A DNA stretch of 64,000 bases from contig CANLBM010000010.1 in NCBI GenBank assembly GCA_947488845.1, positions 1 to 64,000 of the forward strand. The letters are read 5' to 3'. Shown piece after piece: positions 20,685 to 29,698 of the stretch (position 1 is the first letter of the stretch; each line of letters opens with the position of its first letter). The DNA is from an uncultured Sphingomonadaceae bacterium (GTDB taxonomy: Bacteria; Pseudomonadota; Alphaproteobacteria; Sphingomonadales; Sphingomonadaceae). A program made the translations under genes and the position numbers. The notes under the pieces were generated by a model that worked only from the letters and a program-made list of their open reading frames with translations, was not told where the DNA came from and ran no database searches.

Positions 20685-22334
20685 ATGAAGAAACGCACCG
20701 GCGCGCAGATTTTGGTCGACCAGCTGGTCATCCAGGGCACCGACCGGATTTTCACCGTCCCCGGTGAAAGCTTCCTTTCCGTCCTCGACGCCCTCCACGA
20801 CTGCGGCTCGATCCAGACCGTCTCCACCCGTCAGGACGGCAGCGCCGCCTTCATGGCCGAGGCCGACGGCAAGATGACCGGCGCGCCCGGCATCGCCTTT
20901 GTCACTCGCGGCCCCGGCGCGACCAATGCCAGCATCGGCGTCCACACCGCGATGCAGGACAGCACCCCGATGATCCTGTTCATCGGCGATGTCGCCCGCG
21001 ACGACCGCGATCGCGAAGGCTTTCAGGAAGTCGATTTCACCGCAATGTTCACGCCGCTCGCCAAATGGGCCGCGCGGATCGACAATGCCGCGCGCATTCC
21101 CGAATATATCGCCCGCGCCTTTGATACCGCCAGTTCGGGACGCCCCGGCCCGGTCGTTCTGTCCCTGCCCGAAGACATGCTTCGCGACGAGGTTGAAGCG
21201 CTCGACCGGCCCAAGGTAGTCGCCCCTGCCCAGCCGCTGTGTCCCGACGCGATGACAACGCTCACCGATATGCTGCGCGATGCGACCGACCCGATTGCAA
21301 TCATCGGCGGAGCGGGATGGAGCGAAAAAGCCAAATATTATTTCGCCCAATATGCGGAGCGCATCGGATTGCCCGTGGCGGTCGCCTTCCGTCGGCAGGA
21401 TAATTTCCCCAACGAAAGCCCGGTCTACGCCGGCAATCTCGGCTATGGCCCCAATCCCAGACTGACCCAGCGGATCAAGGACGCTGATCTGATACTGGCG
21501 GTCGGCGCCCGGCTCGGCGAGGCAACCACCGATGGCTATACGCTGATCACGCCCGATCACCCCGATCAAATCCTCGTCCACGTCCACCCCGATCCCGACG
21601 AACTCAACCATGTCTATCGCACCGACCTGCCGATCTGCGCGGAGATGGACGAATTTGCCGAACAGGTCGCCCTGTGGGACGATGATCTGCTGACCTTCGA
21701 CGCAGGCAAGGCCGCACATAACGATTATCTCGCCTGGTCCACGCCCCAACCCACGGCTGCGAAGCTGGATCTCGGCCAGTGCGTGGCAGCGATGCAGGAG
21801 CAACTGCCCGCCGATGCGATCATCTGCAACGGCGCCGGCAATTTTTCCGGCTGGTGGCACCGCTACTGGAAATATGGCGCCTACCCCAGCCAGCTTGCCC
21901 CGACCTCAGGTGCCATGGGCTACGGGGTGCCGGCGTCAGTGGCAGCATCGCTTCGCTTCCCCGACCGTGTGTCGGTGGTGGTCGCAGGCGATGGCGATTT
22001 CATGATGAACGGCCAGGAACTGGCGACCGCGATCCAATATGACGCAAACCTGCTCGTGCTGGTGATCGACAATGGCAGTTTTGGCACCATCCGCCTGCAC
22101 CAGGAACGCGAATATCCGGCGCGGCTGTCGGCGACATCGCTTAAAAATCCGGACTTCGCAAAGCTGGCAGAGGCTTATGGAGGCTGGAGCGCGACCGTCG
22201 AAAATACAGGCGCATTCGCGCCCGCTTTGGCAGAGGCGATGCAACGCAGCGGGTTACGGTTGCTGCACCTGAAAACCGATGTGGAATTTCTAACCGCTGC
22301 CGGTGCGACGGTGAGCGGGTTCAGAAGCCGCTAG
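20685..22334 (+). CDS. Thiamine-diphosphate-dependent enzyme, acetolactate-synthase-like
   Basis: This 549-residue ThDP enzyme has the three-domain order of the acetolactate synthase/oxalyl-CoA decarboxylase group. The N-terminal Pyr domain has the activating Glu in FTVPGESF; the central nucleotide-fold domain contains IGGAGW; the C-terminal PP domain has the ThDP/Mg motif GDGDFMMN ending in DNGSFG. A strong AGGAG site precedes the ATG. It is not the biosynthetic IlvB by context, since no small subunit follows. Product and substrate are unknown; the ALDH upstream on the same strand hints at catabolism. Confidence 0.88.
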   Translation: MKKRTGAQILVDQLVIQGTDRIFTVPGESFLSVLDALHDCGSIQTVSTRQDGSAAFMAEADGKMTGAPGIAFVTRGPGATNASIGVHTAMQDSTPMILFIGDVARDDRDREGFQEVDFTAMFTPLAKWAARIDNAARIPEYIARAFDTASSGRPGPVVLSLPEDMLRDEVEALDRPKVVAPAQPLCPDAMTTLTDMLRDATDPIAIIGGAGWSEKAKYYFAQYAERIGLPVAVAFRRQDNFPNESPVYAGNLGYGPNPRLTQRIKDADLILAVGARLGEATTDGYTLITPDHPDQILVHVHPDPDELNHVYRTDLPICAEMDEFAEQVALWDDDLLTFDAGKAAHNDYLAWSTPQPTAAKLDLGQCVAAMQEQLPADAIICNGAGNFSGWWHRYWKYGAYPSQLAPTSGAMGYGVPASVAASLRFPDRVSVVVAGDGDFMMNGQELATAIQYDANLLVLVIDNGSFGTIRLHQEREYPARLSATSLKNPDFAKLAEAYGGWSATVENTGAFAPALAEAMQRSGLRLLHLKTDVEFLTAAGATVSGFRSR

Positions 22335-22419
22335 AATAGCCAATTGATTCTCGGTAATCGGCAATCGCATTCAGCCGGATCGGGTTTGGCGATACGGGTC
22401 CGTCCCGCGTCGAAATCGA

Positions 22420-22881
22420 CTATGCCTTCTCCGCAATCCGGCCCATTGCCATGTCCATCTTTTCAGAACATGGTGCCGCTTCATATTTCCCGGCCACAAT
22501 TTTGCGAATAAGCCCCACAAGCCTGTCGGCTTCGCGAATACAATTGGCCTTGTCGAAACAGGCGATGGCGCCCCTATTAAGCGCGTCGATCCTGATTTCG
22601 GATCCCCGCACCGACGATGCCGAGACGATCATGACCCGCGCAAGCTCATTTGAGACAATATGATCGAGCAATTGCAGCCCGTCCATCCCGGGCATATTTA
22701 TGTCGAGCAATACCAGATCGAACAATCGCACATCGAGAATTTCAATAGCCTGTAATGCGTTTGCCGCATGTTCTGGTGGACGAAAATCCCGATGCTTGCT
22801 TATCACCACGTCGAGCATTGCTCTCAATGTTGAAGAATCATCGACGATCAGGGTTCTGATGGCTCCCAGCATGACTTTCAT
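22420..22881 (-). CDS. Stand-alone response-regulator receiver protein
   Basis: This is a single CheY-like receiver domain of 153 residues from the ATG at 22881 (GAGGAG just upstream; alternative ATG at 22872). The acidic pocket is LIVDDSS, the phosphoacceptor Asp is in LLDINMPGMDG, and the conserved Ser/Thr (IVSASS) and Lys (FDKAN) follow. There is no output domain; the tail after residue ~130 is short. The receiver resembles the CheB type. No kinase is adjacent, so it may report to chemotaxis or other phosphorelays through protein contact. Confidence 0.85.
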   Translation of the reverse strand: MKVMLGAIRTLIVDDSSTLRAMLDVVISKHRDFRPPEHAANALQAIEILDVRLFDLVLLDINMPGMDGLQLLDHIVSNELARVMIVSASSVRGSEIRIDALNRGAIACFDKANCIREADRLVGLIRKIVAGKYEAAPCSEKMDMAMGRIAEKA

Positions 22882-23058
22882 TTCTCCTCGCCAAGCAAGC
22901 TGCTTGAGCAGTTCATCAATATACGGCGGTTGTGACGACCTATTAACCATAGAAATTGAAATCGTGGTGCAGGAGCAAAGCGCGCAGGGCGATCACCACC
23001 GCCGTTAATGTAAAAAAGAGGTTTGCGGCGCATAGCGACAGGGTCTGGAGACACCCAC

Positions 23059-23232
23059 ATGAAGTTCGTATTACTGAAATCGCACGGCGGCAATTATATG
23101 GTCGTTGTCGAGAATATCGCCTGGCTGCGCACCGATGCCGACGGTCAGACCAAGGTTGGCATGGTCGGCGGATCGCCGCTGCTGGTCGCCGGTACCATCG
23201 AAGAGACTGCGGCGACAATATTGGCAGGCTAG
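23059..23232 (+). CDS. Small conserved-looking protein of unknown function
   Basis: This is a 57-residue product from the ATG at 23059, with a CTGGAG site 8 bases upstream. The pattern of alternating hydrophobic strands (KFVLLKS, YMVVVENIAWLR, SPLLVAGTIEE) and a terminal helix resembles small FlbD-like all-beta folds, but this is only a resemblance. It lies between the receiver gene and the EVE gene. No function is assigned. Confidence 0.55.
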   Translation: MKFVLLKSHGGNYMVVVENIAWLRTDADGQTKVGMVGGSPLLVAGTIEETAATILAG

Positions 23233-23264
23233 GTCTGTCAGACCGCCAGCAGCGGCTGGAGCAC

Positions 23265-23675
23265 CTAGGCTTCACTCATCGCCAATATCGCATCCCACTC
23301 GCTCTTCGTCACTGGCGCAACCGACAGTCGCGACTGCCGGATGATCGGTAGATCCTTGAGCTTCGGGTTCTGCTTCATTTCTTTCAGCGGCACCGGCTTG
23401 GCCAGTTTGCGCACCGGCTTCACCTTGACCACGACCCAGCGGTCTGGATCGGTGCTGACATCGGGGCTATGCTCTTCGCTAACCTCCATAATGCCGACCA
23501 CTTCGAGACCCTGACGCGAATGATAGAAAAACACCTGATCGCCCTTCTTCATCGCTTTCATATTGTTCGAGGCCTGCGCGTTTTTTACGCCGTCCCACGT
23601 GCCTTCGCCCTCGGCGACCAGATGGTCCCAGCCATATTCATCCGGTTCCGACTTCATCAACCAATATTGCGGCAT
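23265..23675 (-). CDS. EVE-domain protein
   Basis: This 136-residue single EVE domain has the PUA-like fold of thymocyte nuclear protein 1 homologues. Diagnostic are YWLMKSEPDEYGWDHL, TWDGVKNAQASNNMKAMKKGD and FFYHS. EVE/YTH-type pockets bind modified bases in DNA or RNA, and the housekeeping role in bacteria is not settled. An AAGGAG site lies 6 bases before the ATG. A bidirectional hairpin (23727-23757) separates it from the fasciclin gene on the same strand. Confidence 0.93.
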   Translation of the reverse strand: MPQYWLMKSEPDEYGWDHLVAEGEGTWDGVKNAQASNNMKAMKKGDQVFFYHSRQGLEVVGIMEVSEEHSPDVSTDPDRWVVVKVKPVRKLAKPVPLKEMKQNPKLKDLPIIRQSRLSVAPVTKSEWDAILAMSEA

Positions 23676-23726
23676 GTTTTGCTCCTTCGGTGAGGATCGG
23701 ATTGTAGCCGACAGCGTGCAAACAAA

Positions 23727-23757
23727 AAAGGCCCCGCAATCCTGCGAGGCCTTTCCT
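23727..23757 (-). terminator. Rho-independent terminator after fasciclin gene 2
   Basis: aaaggccccgca and tgcgaggccttt form a stem (one mismatch) with loop atcc, flanked by an A-run on the left that becomes the U-run on the minus strand. It lies 18 bases after the stop of the fasciclin gene at 23776. Confidence 0.75.
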
Positions 23758-23775
23758 GTCGTTCGATATCCGAAC

Positions 23776-24345
23776 CTATTTTGGCATCAGGAGATTGTCG
23801 ATGATGTGCAGCGTTCCGTTGGTCGATTTCACATCGGCCTCGGTTACAGTCGCTTTGTTACCGGCGCCATCTTCGAGGACGATCTTTTCGCCGTCCATCG
23901 ATGCTTTGATCTTGGTGCCTTCCAGAGTGACGATATCCGCGGTTCCACCGCCATCAGTGATTGCCTTGGCAATATCGGCGGCGGTCATGCTGCCTTCGAC
24001 GAGATTATATTTGGTGATACTGGCCAGTTCAGCCTTGTTATCGGAATGCATCAGCTCGCTCAGCCGTTCCGCATCCATTTTATTATATATTTCGTTGGGC
24101 GCGGCGAATGCGGTGAAAGTGCCGTCGCCACTCAGGTCGGCACCAACGCCGGACAGGCCTATCAATGTGCTTGCGGTGCTCAGGTCGGGATTGGCCTGCA
24201 GAACGGCGACCAGATTGGTCGGTTTATGTTCGTCGGCAAGACGCGTGTCGAGAATTTCCTGCTCTTCTTTGCTCAATTCCGAAGAACATGCAGGCAACAT
24301 CGCCAACAGGGCAGATGCCAGAATAATTTTGGGGGCTTGAAACAT
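23776..24345 (-). CDS. Fasciclin-domain lipoprotein (second copy)
   Basis: This 189-residue protein has a signal ending LLAMLPAC, so it is probably lipidated, and one fasciclin (FAS1) domain from about residue 45 to the end. FAS1 marks are the H1-like FTAFAAPNEIYNKM, the central YNLVEGSMTAADIAKAI and the terminal NGTLHIIDNLLMPK. FAS1 proteins mediate adhesion or carbohydrate contact at the cell surface. It is a diverged tandem paralogue of the next gene. Each has its own hairpin terminator, so they are likely separate transcripts. Confidence 0.9.
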   Translation of the reverse strand: MFQAPKIILASALLAMLPACSSELSKEEQEILDTRLADEHKPTNLVAVLQANPDLSTASTLIGLSGVGADLSGDGTFTAFAAPNEIYNKMDAERLSELMHSDNKAELASITKYNLVEGSMTAADIAKAITDGGGTADIVTLEGTKIKASMDGEKIVLEDGAGNKATVTEADVKSTNGTLHIIDNLLMPK

Positions 24346-24462
24346 GAATTTCCTTTCTTGTAATCACGCTGTTACCCGCACGATGCGAGGAACCGCTGAT
24401 GAAATCCGTAGGCGCGAACTACGCTCACGGACACGAGAAAGAAACCCTAAATATTCCTAATA

Positions 24463-24494
24463 GAAAAGGTCCCGCCACTCGGCGAGACCTTTTC
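24463..24494 (-). terminator. Rho-independent terminator after fasciclin gene 1
   Basis: aaaaggtcccgcc and ggcgagacctttt pair around the loop act, with one mismatch in the stem. The A-rich left flank becomes a U-run on the minus strand. It lies just after the stop at 24522 and closely resembles the terminator of the neighbouring paralogue. Confidence 0.75.
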
Positions 24495-24521
24495 CGATCC
24501 ATCCTAGTTCGGGGGATGAAA

Positions 24522-25103
24522 CTATCCCGGCATGACAACCGTATCGATCGCATGAATCACGCCGTTGGATGCTTCGACATCGGTCAGAATCACAGTCGAT
24601 TTTCCGCCCGCCGTGTCTTCGATGATCACCGATTCACCGTCCAGAGAGGCTTTCAGCTCTGCACCCTGCACGGTGGTCAGCGTCGCTGTCCCGCCGCCAT
24701 CGGTGATCGCCTTTACGACGTCTGCCGCCGTCAGCTTGCCAGCGACCACATGATAGGTCAGAAGCGCCGTCAGGTCAGCCTTCTTTTCCGGGGTCAGCAG
24801 CGCACTCAATGTGTCCTGGTCGACCTTGGCAAAAGCATCATTGGTCGGCGCAAAGACGGTAAAGGGCCCGTCGCCACTCAATGTCGCGCCAAGATCCGCA
24901 GCGGTCACAGCCGCAACGAGGGTCGAGAAATCGTCATTGCCGACAGCAACATCGACGATTGTGCCCGGTTCGGCGGTCGCCGCAGAATCCATCATGGCAT
25001 CGGCAGAGCTTTCATCAACCGCGGCCTTCGGGGCTTCGGTCGAGCAAGCGGCTAGAGCGACAACAACGGTGGTAGTCAGAAGCATTTTGGGGGAAATACG
25101 CAT
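24522..25103 (-). CDS. Fasciclin-domain lipoprotein (first copy)
   Basis: This 193-residue lipoprotein has signal MRISPKMLLTTTVVVALAAC (lipobox LAAC), an acidic Ala/Ser-rich linker, then one FAS1 domain with GPFTVFAPTNDAFAKVD, LTYHVVAGKLTAADVVKAI and the end NGVIHAIDTVVMPG. A GAAAGG site precedes the ATG. It is closer to the FAS1 consensus than its neighbour. Surface adhesion is the family role; a specific ligand cannot be deduced. Confidence 0.92.
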   Translation of the reverse strand: MRISPKMLLTTTVVVALAACSTEAPKAAVDESSADAMMDSAATAEPGTIVDVAVGNDDFSTLVAAVTAADLGATLSGDGPFTVFAPTNDAFAKVDQDTLSALLTPEKKADLTALLTYHVVAGKLTAADVVKAITDGGGTATLTTVQGAELKASLDGESVIIEDTAGGKSTVILTDVEASNGVIHAIDTVVMPG

Positions 25104-25218
25104 GATAAGCCTTTCAAAATTACATATTCATCTCTTCCGGTCACAAGAACGACCGGTCTTCGAATATGCAAGATATGGGCTAGATCAGGACCGGTTCAAA
25201 CCTGTCCTTTCGGGCGTA

Positions 25219-25995
25219 TCAGGTGCCTCGGTCCTTGCCGAGATGGACGAAATCGCGGTCAAAACTCTTCAGACTGGCACCGCCATCGATATAGACAATC
25301 TGCCCCGTGACGGCTTTGGCGCCGGCCAGATAGAGGACGCCATCGGCGATATCGCCGAGATCAGGCAGCCGGTCGAGCGGCATCATCGCGGTGATATTGG
25401 CCAGCTGGGCTTCGCCATATTCCCCCGCCGTCAGCGTCAGCCCGGGAGCCAGCCCGTTGACGCGAAGCTTGTCGGCACAGGCGACCGCCAGCGAACGCAC
25501 CGAACCGGCCAGAGCCTGTTTGGAAAGCGTGTAGCTCAATTGATCCCGATTGGGATTGCGGATGCGCTGGTCGAGAATATGGATGACACAGGCGCGGTCA
25601 CTGCCTGCAGGACGCCGTTGGTGGAGCGCAGTCGTCAACAATATCGGCACAAGGCTGTTGACCCGGAAATGCCCTTGCAGATCTTTTTCGCCAATGGCTT
25701 CTGCGTCATCCTGACCAAAAATCGAGGCGCTGTTGACGACAAGATCGGGCGTTCGCCCGAAATGATCGACGATCTGGTCCATCAGCGCTTCGGTGGCACC
25801 GTCATCGAGAAAATCCTGCTGGAAACCGGACCAGTCACAGCCCGTTTCTTGCAGCTTCTTCGCCAGCCCGTCCTCGGGAATGATATCGCTATTGCCATGC
25901 AGCGCCAACGCATAGCCGGCTTCCGCCAGCCGGCCAGCGATCGCCGCACCGACCCGCTTCACGCCGCCGGTGACCAGCGCTAGTGGTCTGGTCAT
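25219..25995 (-). CDS. SDR-family pteridine reductase-like enzyme (FolM/PTR1-like)
   Basis: This 258-residue short-chain dehydrogenase has cofactor motif TGGVKRVG, matching the TGxxxRxG form of pteridine reductases rather than the standard TGxxxGxG, then NSAS and a YxLSK active site (YTLSKQAL). The stop-start overlap with folB (four bases) points to pterin chemistry: reduction of dihydropterins or dihydrofolate, as in FolM or PTR1. Activity is inferred from motif and context; other SDR substrates remain possible. Confidence 0.82.
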   Translation of the reverse strand: MTRPLALVTGGVKRVGAAIAGRLAEAGYALALHGNSDIIPEDGLAKKLQETGCDWSGFQQDFLDDGATEALMDQIVDHFGRTPDLVVNSASIFGQDDAEAIGEKDLQGHFRVNSLVPILLTTALHQRRPAGSDRACVIHILDQRIRNPNRDQLSYTLSKQALAGSVRSLAVACADKLRVNGLAPGLTLTAGEYGEAQLANITAMMPLDRLPDLGDIADGVLYLAGAKAVTGQIVYIDGGASLKSFDRDFVHLGKDRGT

Positions 25996-26363
25996 TTCCT
26001 GCCCCGGCTAAGCGTGATGCCGATCTGCTCCCCTTTTTCGGAGATCAGCAGTTTGACGATCTTGACGGTGACCCGCAGGATATTCTTGTCCTGCAGAAAC
26101 AACGTCTCGATGATATGATCGGCAACCGCCTCGATCAGCTTGAAATGCACACCTTCGGGCAGAGCCTCGGTCGCCGCATGTTTGAGATCCATGTAGTTTT
26201 TGGACTGATCAAGCGGGGTATCCGCTTCATAGCGTTCCTGAATCTTCAGCTCCGCCGCGATCGAAATGCGCAGCGGCTGCGGCAAATGGGTTTCTTCGGA
26301 ATAAATCCCGGTCAGCACGTCAACGTCGAGGTCGTTGACTTCCAGAAGCAATGTGTCTGTCAT
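25992..26363 (-). CDS. folB: Dihydroneopterin aldolase
   Basis: This 123-residue FolB-fold enzyme of folate synthesis cleaves 7,8-dihydroneopterin to 6-hydroxymethyl-dihydropterin and glycolaldehyde. It has the conserved N-terminal strand with GIYSEETHLPQPLRI, the helix Y-MDLKHAATEAL and the active-site region FKLIEAVADHIIETLF. It is co-translated with the downstream pteridine-reductase-like SDR and starts 38 bases after the methyltransferase gene. Confidence 0.87.
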   Translation of the reverse strand: MTDTLLLEVNDLDVDVLTGIYSEETHLPQPLRISIAAELKIQERYEADTPLDQSKNYMDLKHAATEALPEGVHFKLIEAVADHIIETLFLQDKNILRVTVKIVKLLISEKGEQIGITLSRGRK

Positions 26364-26400
26364 AGATAATATCTGACCATGTTAGCGGAAAAATGGCAAG

Positions 26401-27285
26401 TCAGGCGGACCAGCGGGCGAATATGGCGGTCGGCAACAGCAATCCCCGCGCCTCTTCGCGCACGGCCAGTTCACCGACTTCGATCGTTCCGCCGAGATGG
26501 GAGAGTTTCTCGTTGAGCAGCGATCCCAGCGCCAACGCAGACATGCGCACGGCATAGACGGTAAGGAACATGCAACGGCTGTCGCCATCGAGCAGCTTTC
26601 CGCAATCCTCGACCAGCCCGGCCAGATGCTCTTCGAGCCGCCAGATTTCGCCATCCGGACCGCGACCATATTTCGGCGGGTCCATCAGGATCGCGTCGTA
26701 ACGGCGTTCGCGCCTTACTTCGCGGGCGGCAAATTTCGCGGCATCGTCGATGATCCAGCGGATCGGACGATCGGTCATCCCCGATAGCGCCGCATTGTCG
26801 CGCGCCGCGGTCACCGATTTCTTCGACGCATCGACATGCACCAGATTGGCTCCGGCCGCGGAAAGCGCGAGCGTCCCGACACCGGTATAGCCGAAGAGAT
26901 TCATCATCTGCGGCGATTCGAGCGTCTGCAAATTGCCGCGGAACCAGCGCCAGACCGGGTCCATGTCAGGGAAATAGGCGAGATGGCGGAACGGCGTGCA
27001 CTGGGCGGTAAAACTGACCTCTTCCCAGCCCATCTGCCATCCCTCTTCGGGAACATTGGCGTTCAGATGCCAGCGGCCACCGCCATCCTCGTCGGATGCG
27101 GGAATGAATTCACCATCGGCTTGCCAGTCATCATTAGCCGGGGCCCACATCGCTTGCGGTTCCGGGCGGATGAAATGATATTTCCCGTAACGCTCGAGCT
27201 TCCGGCCAAGGCCCGAATCCACCAGCGCATAATCGCTGCGCGGGTCGCTGATCATCAATATCGGGCTGGAACTGGATTCAGCCAT
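26401..27285 (-). CDS. Class I SAM-dependent methyltransferase (RlmI/RlmK-like core)
   Basis: Starting at 27285, the 294-residue product overlaps the thrC stop by eight bases. The SAM site is NLFGYTGVGTLALSAAGA followed by VHVDASKK; the catalytic motif is MDPPKYGRGP, typical of 23S rRNA cytosine methyltransferases and related families (PF10672 type). There is no PUA domain in front, unlike RlmI. Likely substrate is rRNA or another nucleic acid, not proven. Probably the last gene of the cox-thrC transcript or of a short thrC unit. Confidence 0.85.
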   Translation of the reverse strand: MAESSSSPILMISDPRSDYALVDSGLGRKLERYGKYHFIRPEPQAMWAPANDDWQADGEFIPASDEDGGGRWHLNANVPEEGWQMGWEEVSFTAQCTPFRHLAYFPDMDPVWRWFRGNLQTLESPQMMNLFGYTGVGTLALSAAGANLVHVDASKKSVTAARDNAALSGMTDRPIRWIIDDAAKFAAREVRRERRYDAILMDPPKYGRGPDGEIWRLEEHLAGLVEDCGKLLDGDSRCMFLTVYAVRMSALALGSLLNEKLSHLGGTIEVGELAVREEARGLLLPTAIFARWSA

Positions 27286-28681
27286 CGGTCGGCGTGGCGT
27301 TGGACATGACAAATTGCTTCACCGCATCATATGTGCCGGGCAGCCTGGTATATTTCTCCTCCCGGTCAAACAGATCACCGACGCGGCGCGGCAAGGCCGG
27401 ACGAATGCCGGTAGCCCGCTCAACCGCATCAGGAAATTTCGCTGGATGAGCAGTTGCCAGCGTCACCACCGGTACCGACGGATCAAGATCCACATTCTGC
27501 GCCGCCGACAGGCCGATGGCGCTATGCGGATCGATCACATGGCCTGCCAGATCCTGCGCCCAGCGCATCGCCAGCGACATATCATCCGGACCGACACGGT
27601 GACTGGTGAAAATAGAGGCTGCTTTTTCCCGCATGGCGGCTTCCAGCTGCATATTATGGCTCTGCTCAAAGGCCGCCATGCGGGCCGCCGTCTTGACGCC
27701 GTCACGGCCTTCCAGATCAAACAACAGACGCTCGAAATTGCTGCTGACCTGAATATCCATCGAAGGCGCCGCTGTCGGAGTCACGGTGCCGGTGGAATAG
27801 TCGCCGACGCTGAGCGCGCGGTGGAGAATATCATTAACATTGGTCGCCACGATCAGCCGCTCGATCGGCAGTCCCATTTTCGATGCGACATAGCCGGCAA
27901 AGACATCGCCGAAATTGCCCGTCGGCACCGAAAAGGCGATCTTGCGATGCGGTGCGCCCAATTGGCTGGCCGCGTAGAAATAATAGACAACCTGCGCCAT
28001 CAGTCGCGCCCAGTTGATCGAGTTGACCGCCGAAATCGAGAAGCGGTTGGTCACTTCCTGGTCCGCGAACATCCGTTTGACCATTGCCTGAGCATCGTCG
28101 AAACTGCCGTCGATCGCTATATTATAGACATTTGGTGCAAGCACCGTGGTCATCTGCCGCCGCTGGACATCGGATATCCGGCCATCGGGATGGATCATGA
28201 AGATATCGACCTTGTCCCGGCCTGCCAGCGCATCGATCGCCGCGGAACCGGTATCTCCGGAAGTGGCGCCCACCACCGTCAGATGCTTGTCCTGACGGGC
28301 AAGAAATTTCTCGAACAAAAGGCCGAGCAATTGCAGGGCGACGTCCTTGAACGCCAGCGTCGGCCCATGAAACAGTTCGAGCAGCCATTGCCGCCCGTCG
28401 AGCTGGACCAGCGGCGTTACCGCAGCGTGGGAGAAGCGGCCATAGGCCTGCTCGCAAATATCCCGCAATTCCGCTTCGTCCAGCGCATCGCCGACGAAGG
28501 GTTGCATCACGCGAACCGCGGTTTCGACATAGGAAAGCCCGGCCATCGCGGCGATCTCGTCAGCGCTGAACGAGGGCCAGGATTCCGGTACATAAAGTCC
28601 GCCGTCGCCAGCCAGTCCGGCCAGGGTGACTTGTTCGAAATTCAATGGCGACGCAGCGCCTCTGGTAGAGATATATTCCAT
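27278..28681 (-). CDS. thrC: Threonine synthase
   Basis: This 467-residue PLP enzyme converts O-phosphohomoserine to threonine. The start at 28681 gives the conserved MEYISTRGAASPLNF. The PLP lysine lies in LAFKDVALQLLG, followed by GATSGDTGSAAIDALAG (phosphate-binding loop) and the segment NSINWARLMAQVVYYFYA, all features of the long (fungal/proteobacterial) threonine synthase class. It begins 13 bases after the SURF1 gene stop, at the end of the cytochrome oxidase cluster. Confidence 0.96.
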   Translation of the reverse strand: MEYISTRGAASPLNFEQVTLAGLAGDGGLYVPESWPSFSADEIAAMAGLSYVETAVRVMQPFVGDALDEAELRDICEQAYGRFSHAAVTPLVQLDGRQWLLELFHGPTLAFKDVALQLLGLLFEKFLARQDKHLTVVGATSGDTGSAAIDALAGRDKVDIFMIHPDGRISDVQRRQMTTVLAPNVYNIAIDGSFDDAQAMVKRMFADQEVTNRFSISAVNSINWARLMAQVVYYFYAASQLGAPHRKIAFSVPTGNFGDVFAGYVASKMGLPIERLIVATNVNDILHRALSVGDYSTGTVTPTAAPSMDIQVSSNFERLLFDLEGRDGVKTAARMAAFEQSHNMQLEAAMREKAASIFTSHRVGPDDMSLAMRWAQDLAGHVIDPHSAIGLSAAQNVDLDPSVPVVTLATAHPAKFPDAVERATGIRPALPRRVGDLFDREEKYTRLPGTYDAVKQFVMSNATPTDG

Positions 28682-28694
28682 GATGGCGAGCGGG

Positions 28695-29300
28695 TTAGGA
28701 CAAGTTGCCGGATTGGGCAACGCCCTTGTTGCGCGCCCGCAGAGCGATAAGAAAAATGATCAGCGCGATACCGGCGAACAGGAACCACTGCACCGCATAG
28801 GACAGATGATTGTTCGGAACATCCTCCAGCGCGGGCGGCTGGCTTTTCTGCAGTCCGGCTACCGGTTCGCTCGCGACCAGACGGATGATATACTGGCTAT
28901 CCGGCGCGATGATGCCATTGACGATGCCGCCCTGCCAGTCCGGATCGTCCGGACGACTGGACCAGCCGGCAACGACTTGCGCGCCAGGGCCTTCGGCACC
29001 GGCGGTGCGGCACTGGGCAATATGGGCCCAGCCGGACTGACCGGATGCATTGCGACCGCTGGTCGAGCGCCAGCCGGTGACGGCGAGACAATTGACCGTG
29101 GATTTGCGGAAATAGGGTGCATCTTCGGCGCTTGGCACGGCGGGATAGGAAATCGCCGGCATATCCGATGCAGCGGCATAGGTTGCCAGCAGGTCGTTCT
29201 TCCATTGCGCCCGCTGTAACTGCCATATTCCCAGACCCGCCATGGTTATGACAGCGATCAGGACAAGGATGGTCCCCAATATCGGCAGACGTTTCATCAT
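28695..29300 (-). CDS. SURF1-family cytochrome oxidase assembly protein
   Basis: This 201-residue protein has two membrane helices (about 7-26 and 171-189) and a periplasmic domain between, the SURF1/SURF1-like layout. Marks are GIWQLQRAQWKNDLLA after helix 1 and NNHLSYAVQWFLFA before helix 2. SURF1 aids heme a insertion into oxidase subunit I. It overlaps the DUF983 gene by four bases. At about 200 residues it is slightly short for the family. Confidence 0.92.
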   Translation of the reverse strand: MMKRLPILGTILVLIAVITMAGLGIWQLQRAQWKNDLLATYAAASDMPAISYPAVPSAEDAPYFRKSTVNCLAVTGWRSTSGRNASGQSGWAHIAQCRTAGAEGPGAQVVAGWSSRPDDPDWQGGIVNGIIAPDSQYIIRLVASEPVAGLQKSQPPALEDVPNNHLSYAVQWFLFAGIALIIFLIALRARNKGVAQSGNLS

Positions 29301-29692
29301 TCGCGTTCGCGTTTGTCGATGCTGCCCTCGCGGGCCTGGTTGCGATGTTCCAATATCAGCAGGATTGCTTTTGATACCCGCAGGGCTCCGACGACTGCGC
29401 CGACGGTCAGCGGCACCCAGAGCAAAAGATGGACCCAGAAGGGTGGATGGAAATTCGCCTCCACGGCCAAAGCCAGACCGAGGATGATCGCGCCGACAAT
29501 CAAGGTCAGGAAAGCCGCCGGTCCGTCGCCCACATTATACTGGCTAAAGTCCAGGCCGCAGCTCCGGCATTTGTCGGAGAATTTTATCACATTGGCAAAA
29601 AGCGTCTTCTGCCCGCAATGGGGACAGAGGCCAAAAAGGGCAGCGGGAAGAACATCCGGCTGCCCTTTCGGATTTTTGTTTTCGGTCAACAC
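29297..29692 (-). CDS. DUF983 zinc-ribbon membrane protein
   Basis: This 131-residue protein has an N-terminal zinc ribbon (CPHCGQKTLF then CRSCGLDFS) followed by two membrane helices (about 58-78 and 84-104), the DUF983 architecture. DUF983 genes recur in alphaproteobacterial oxidase clusters between ctaE and SURF1, so an assembly role is suspected. It is six bases from ctaE and overlaps SURF1 by four. Confidence 0.93.
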   Translation of the reverse strand: MLTENKNPKGQPDVLPAALFGLCPHCGQKTLFANVIKFSDKCRSCGLDFSQYNVGDGPAAFLTLIVGAIILGLALAVEANFHPPFWVHLLLWVPLTVGAVVGALRVSKAILLILEHRNQAREGSIDKRERE

Positions 29693-29698
29693 ACTGGC

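Noticed and set aside
27314..28750. A 478-codon plus-strand frame opposite thrC
   Set aside because: The minus strand encodes clear threonine synthase; the plus frame is a high-GC shadow.
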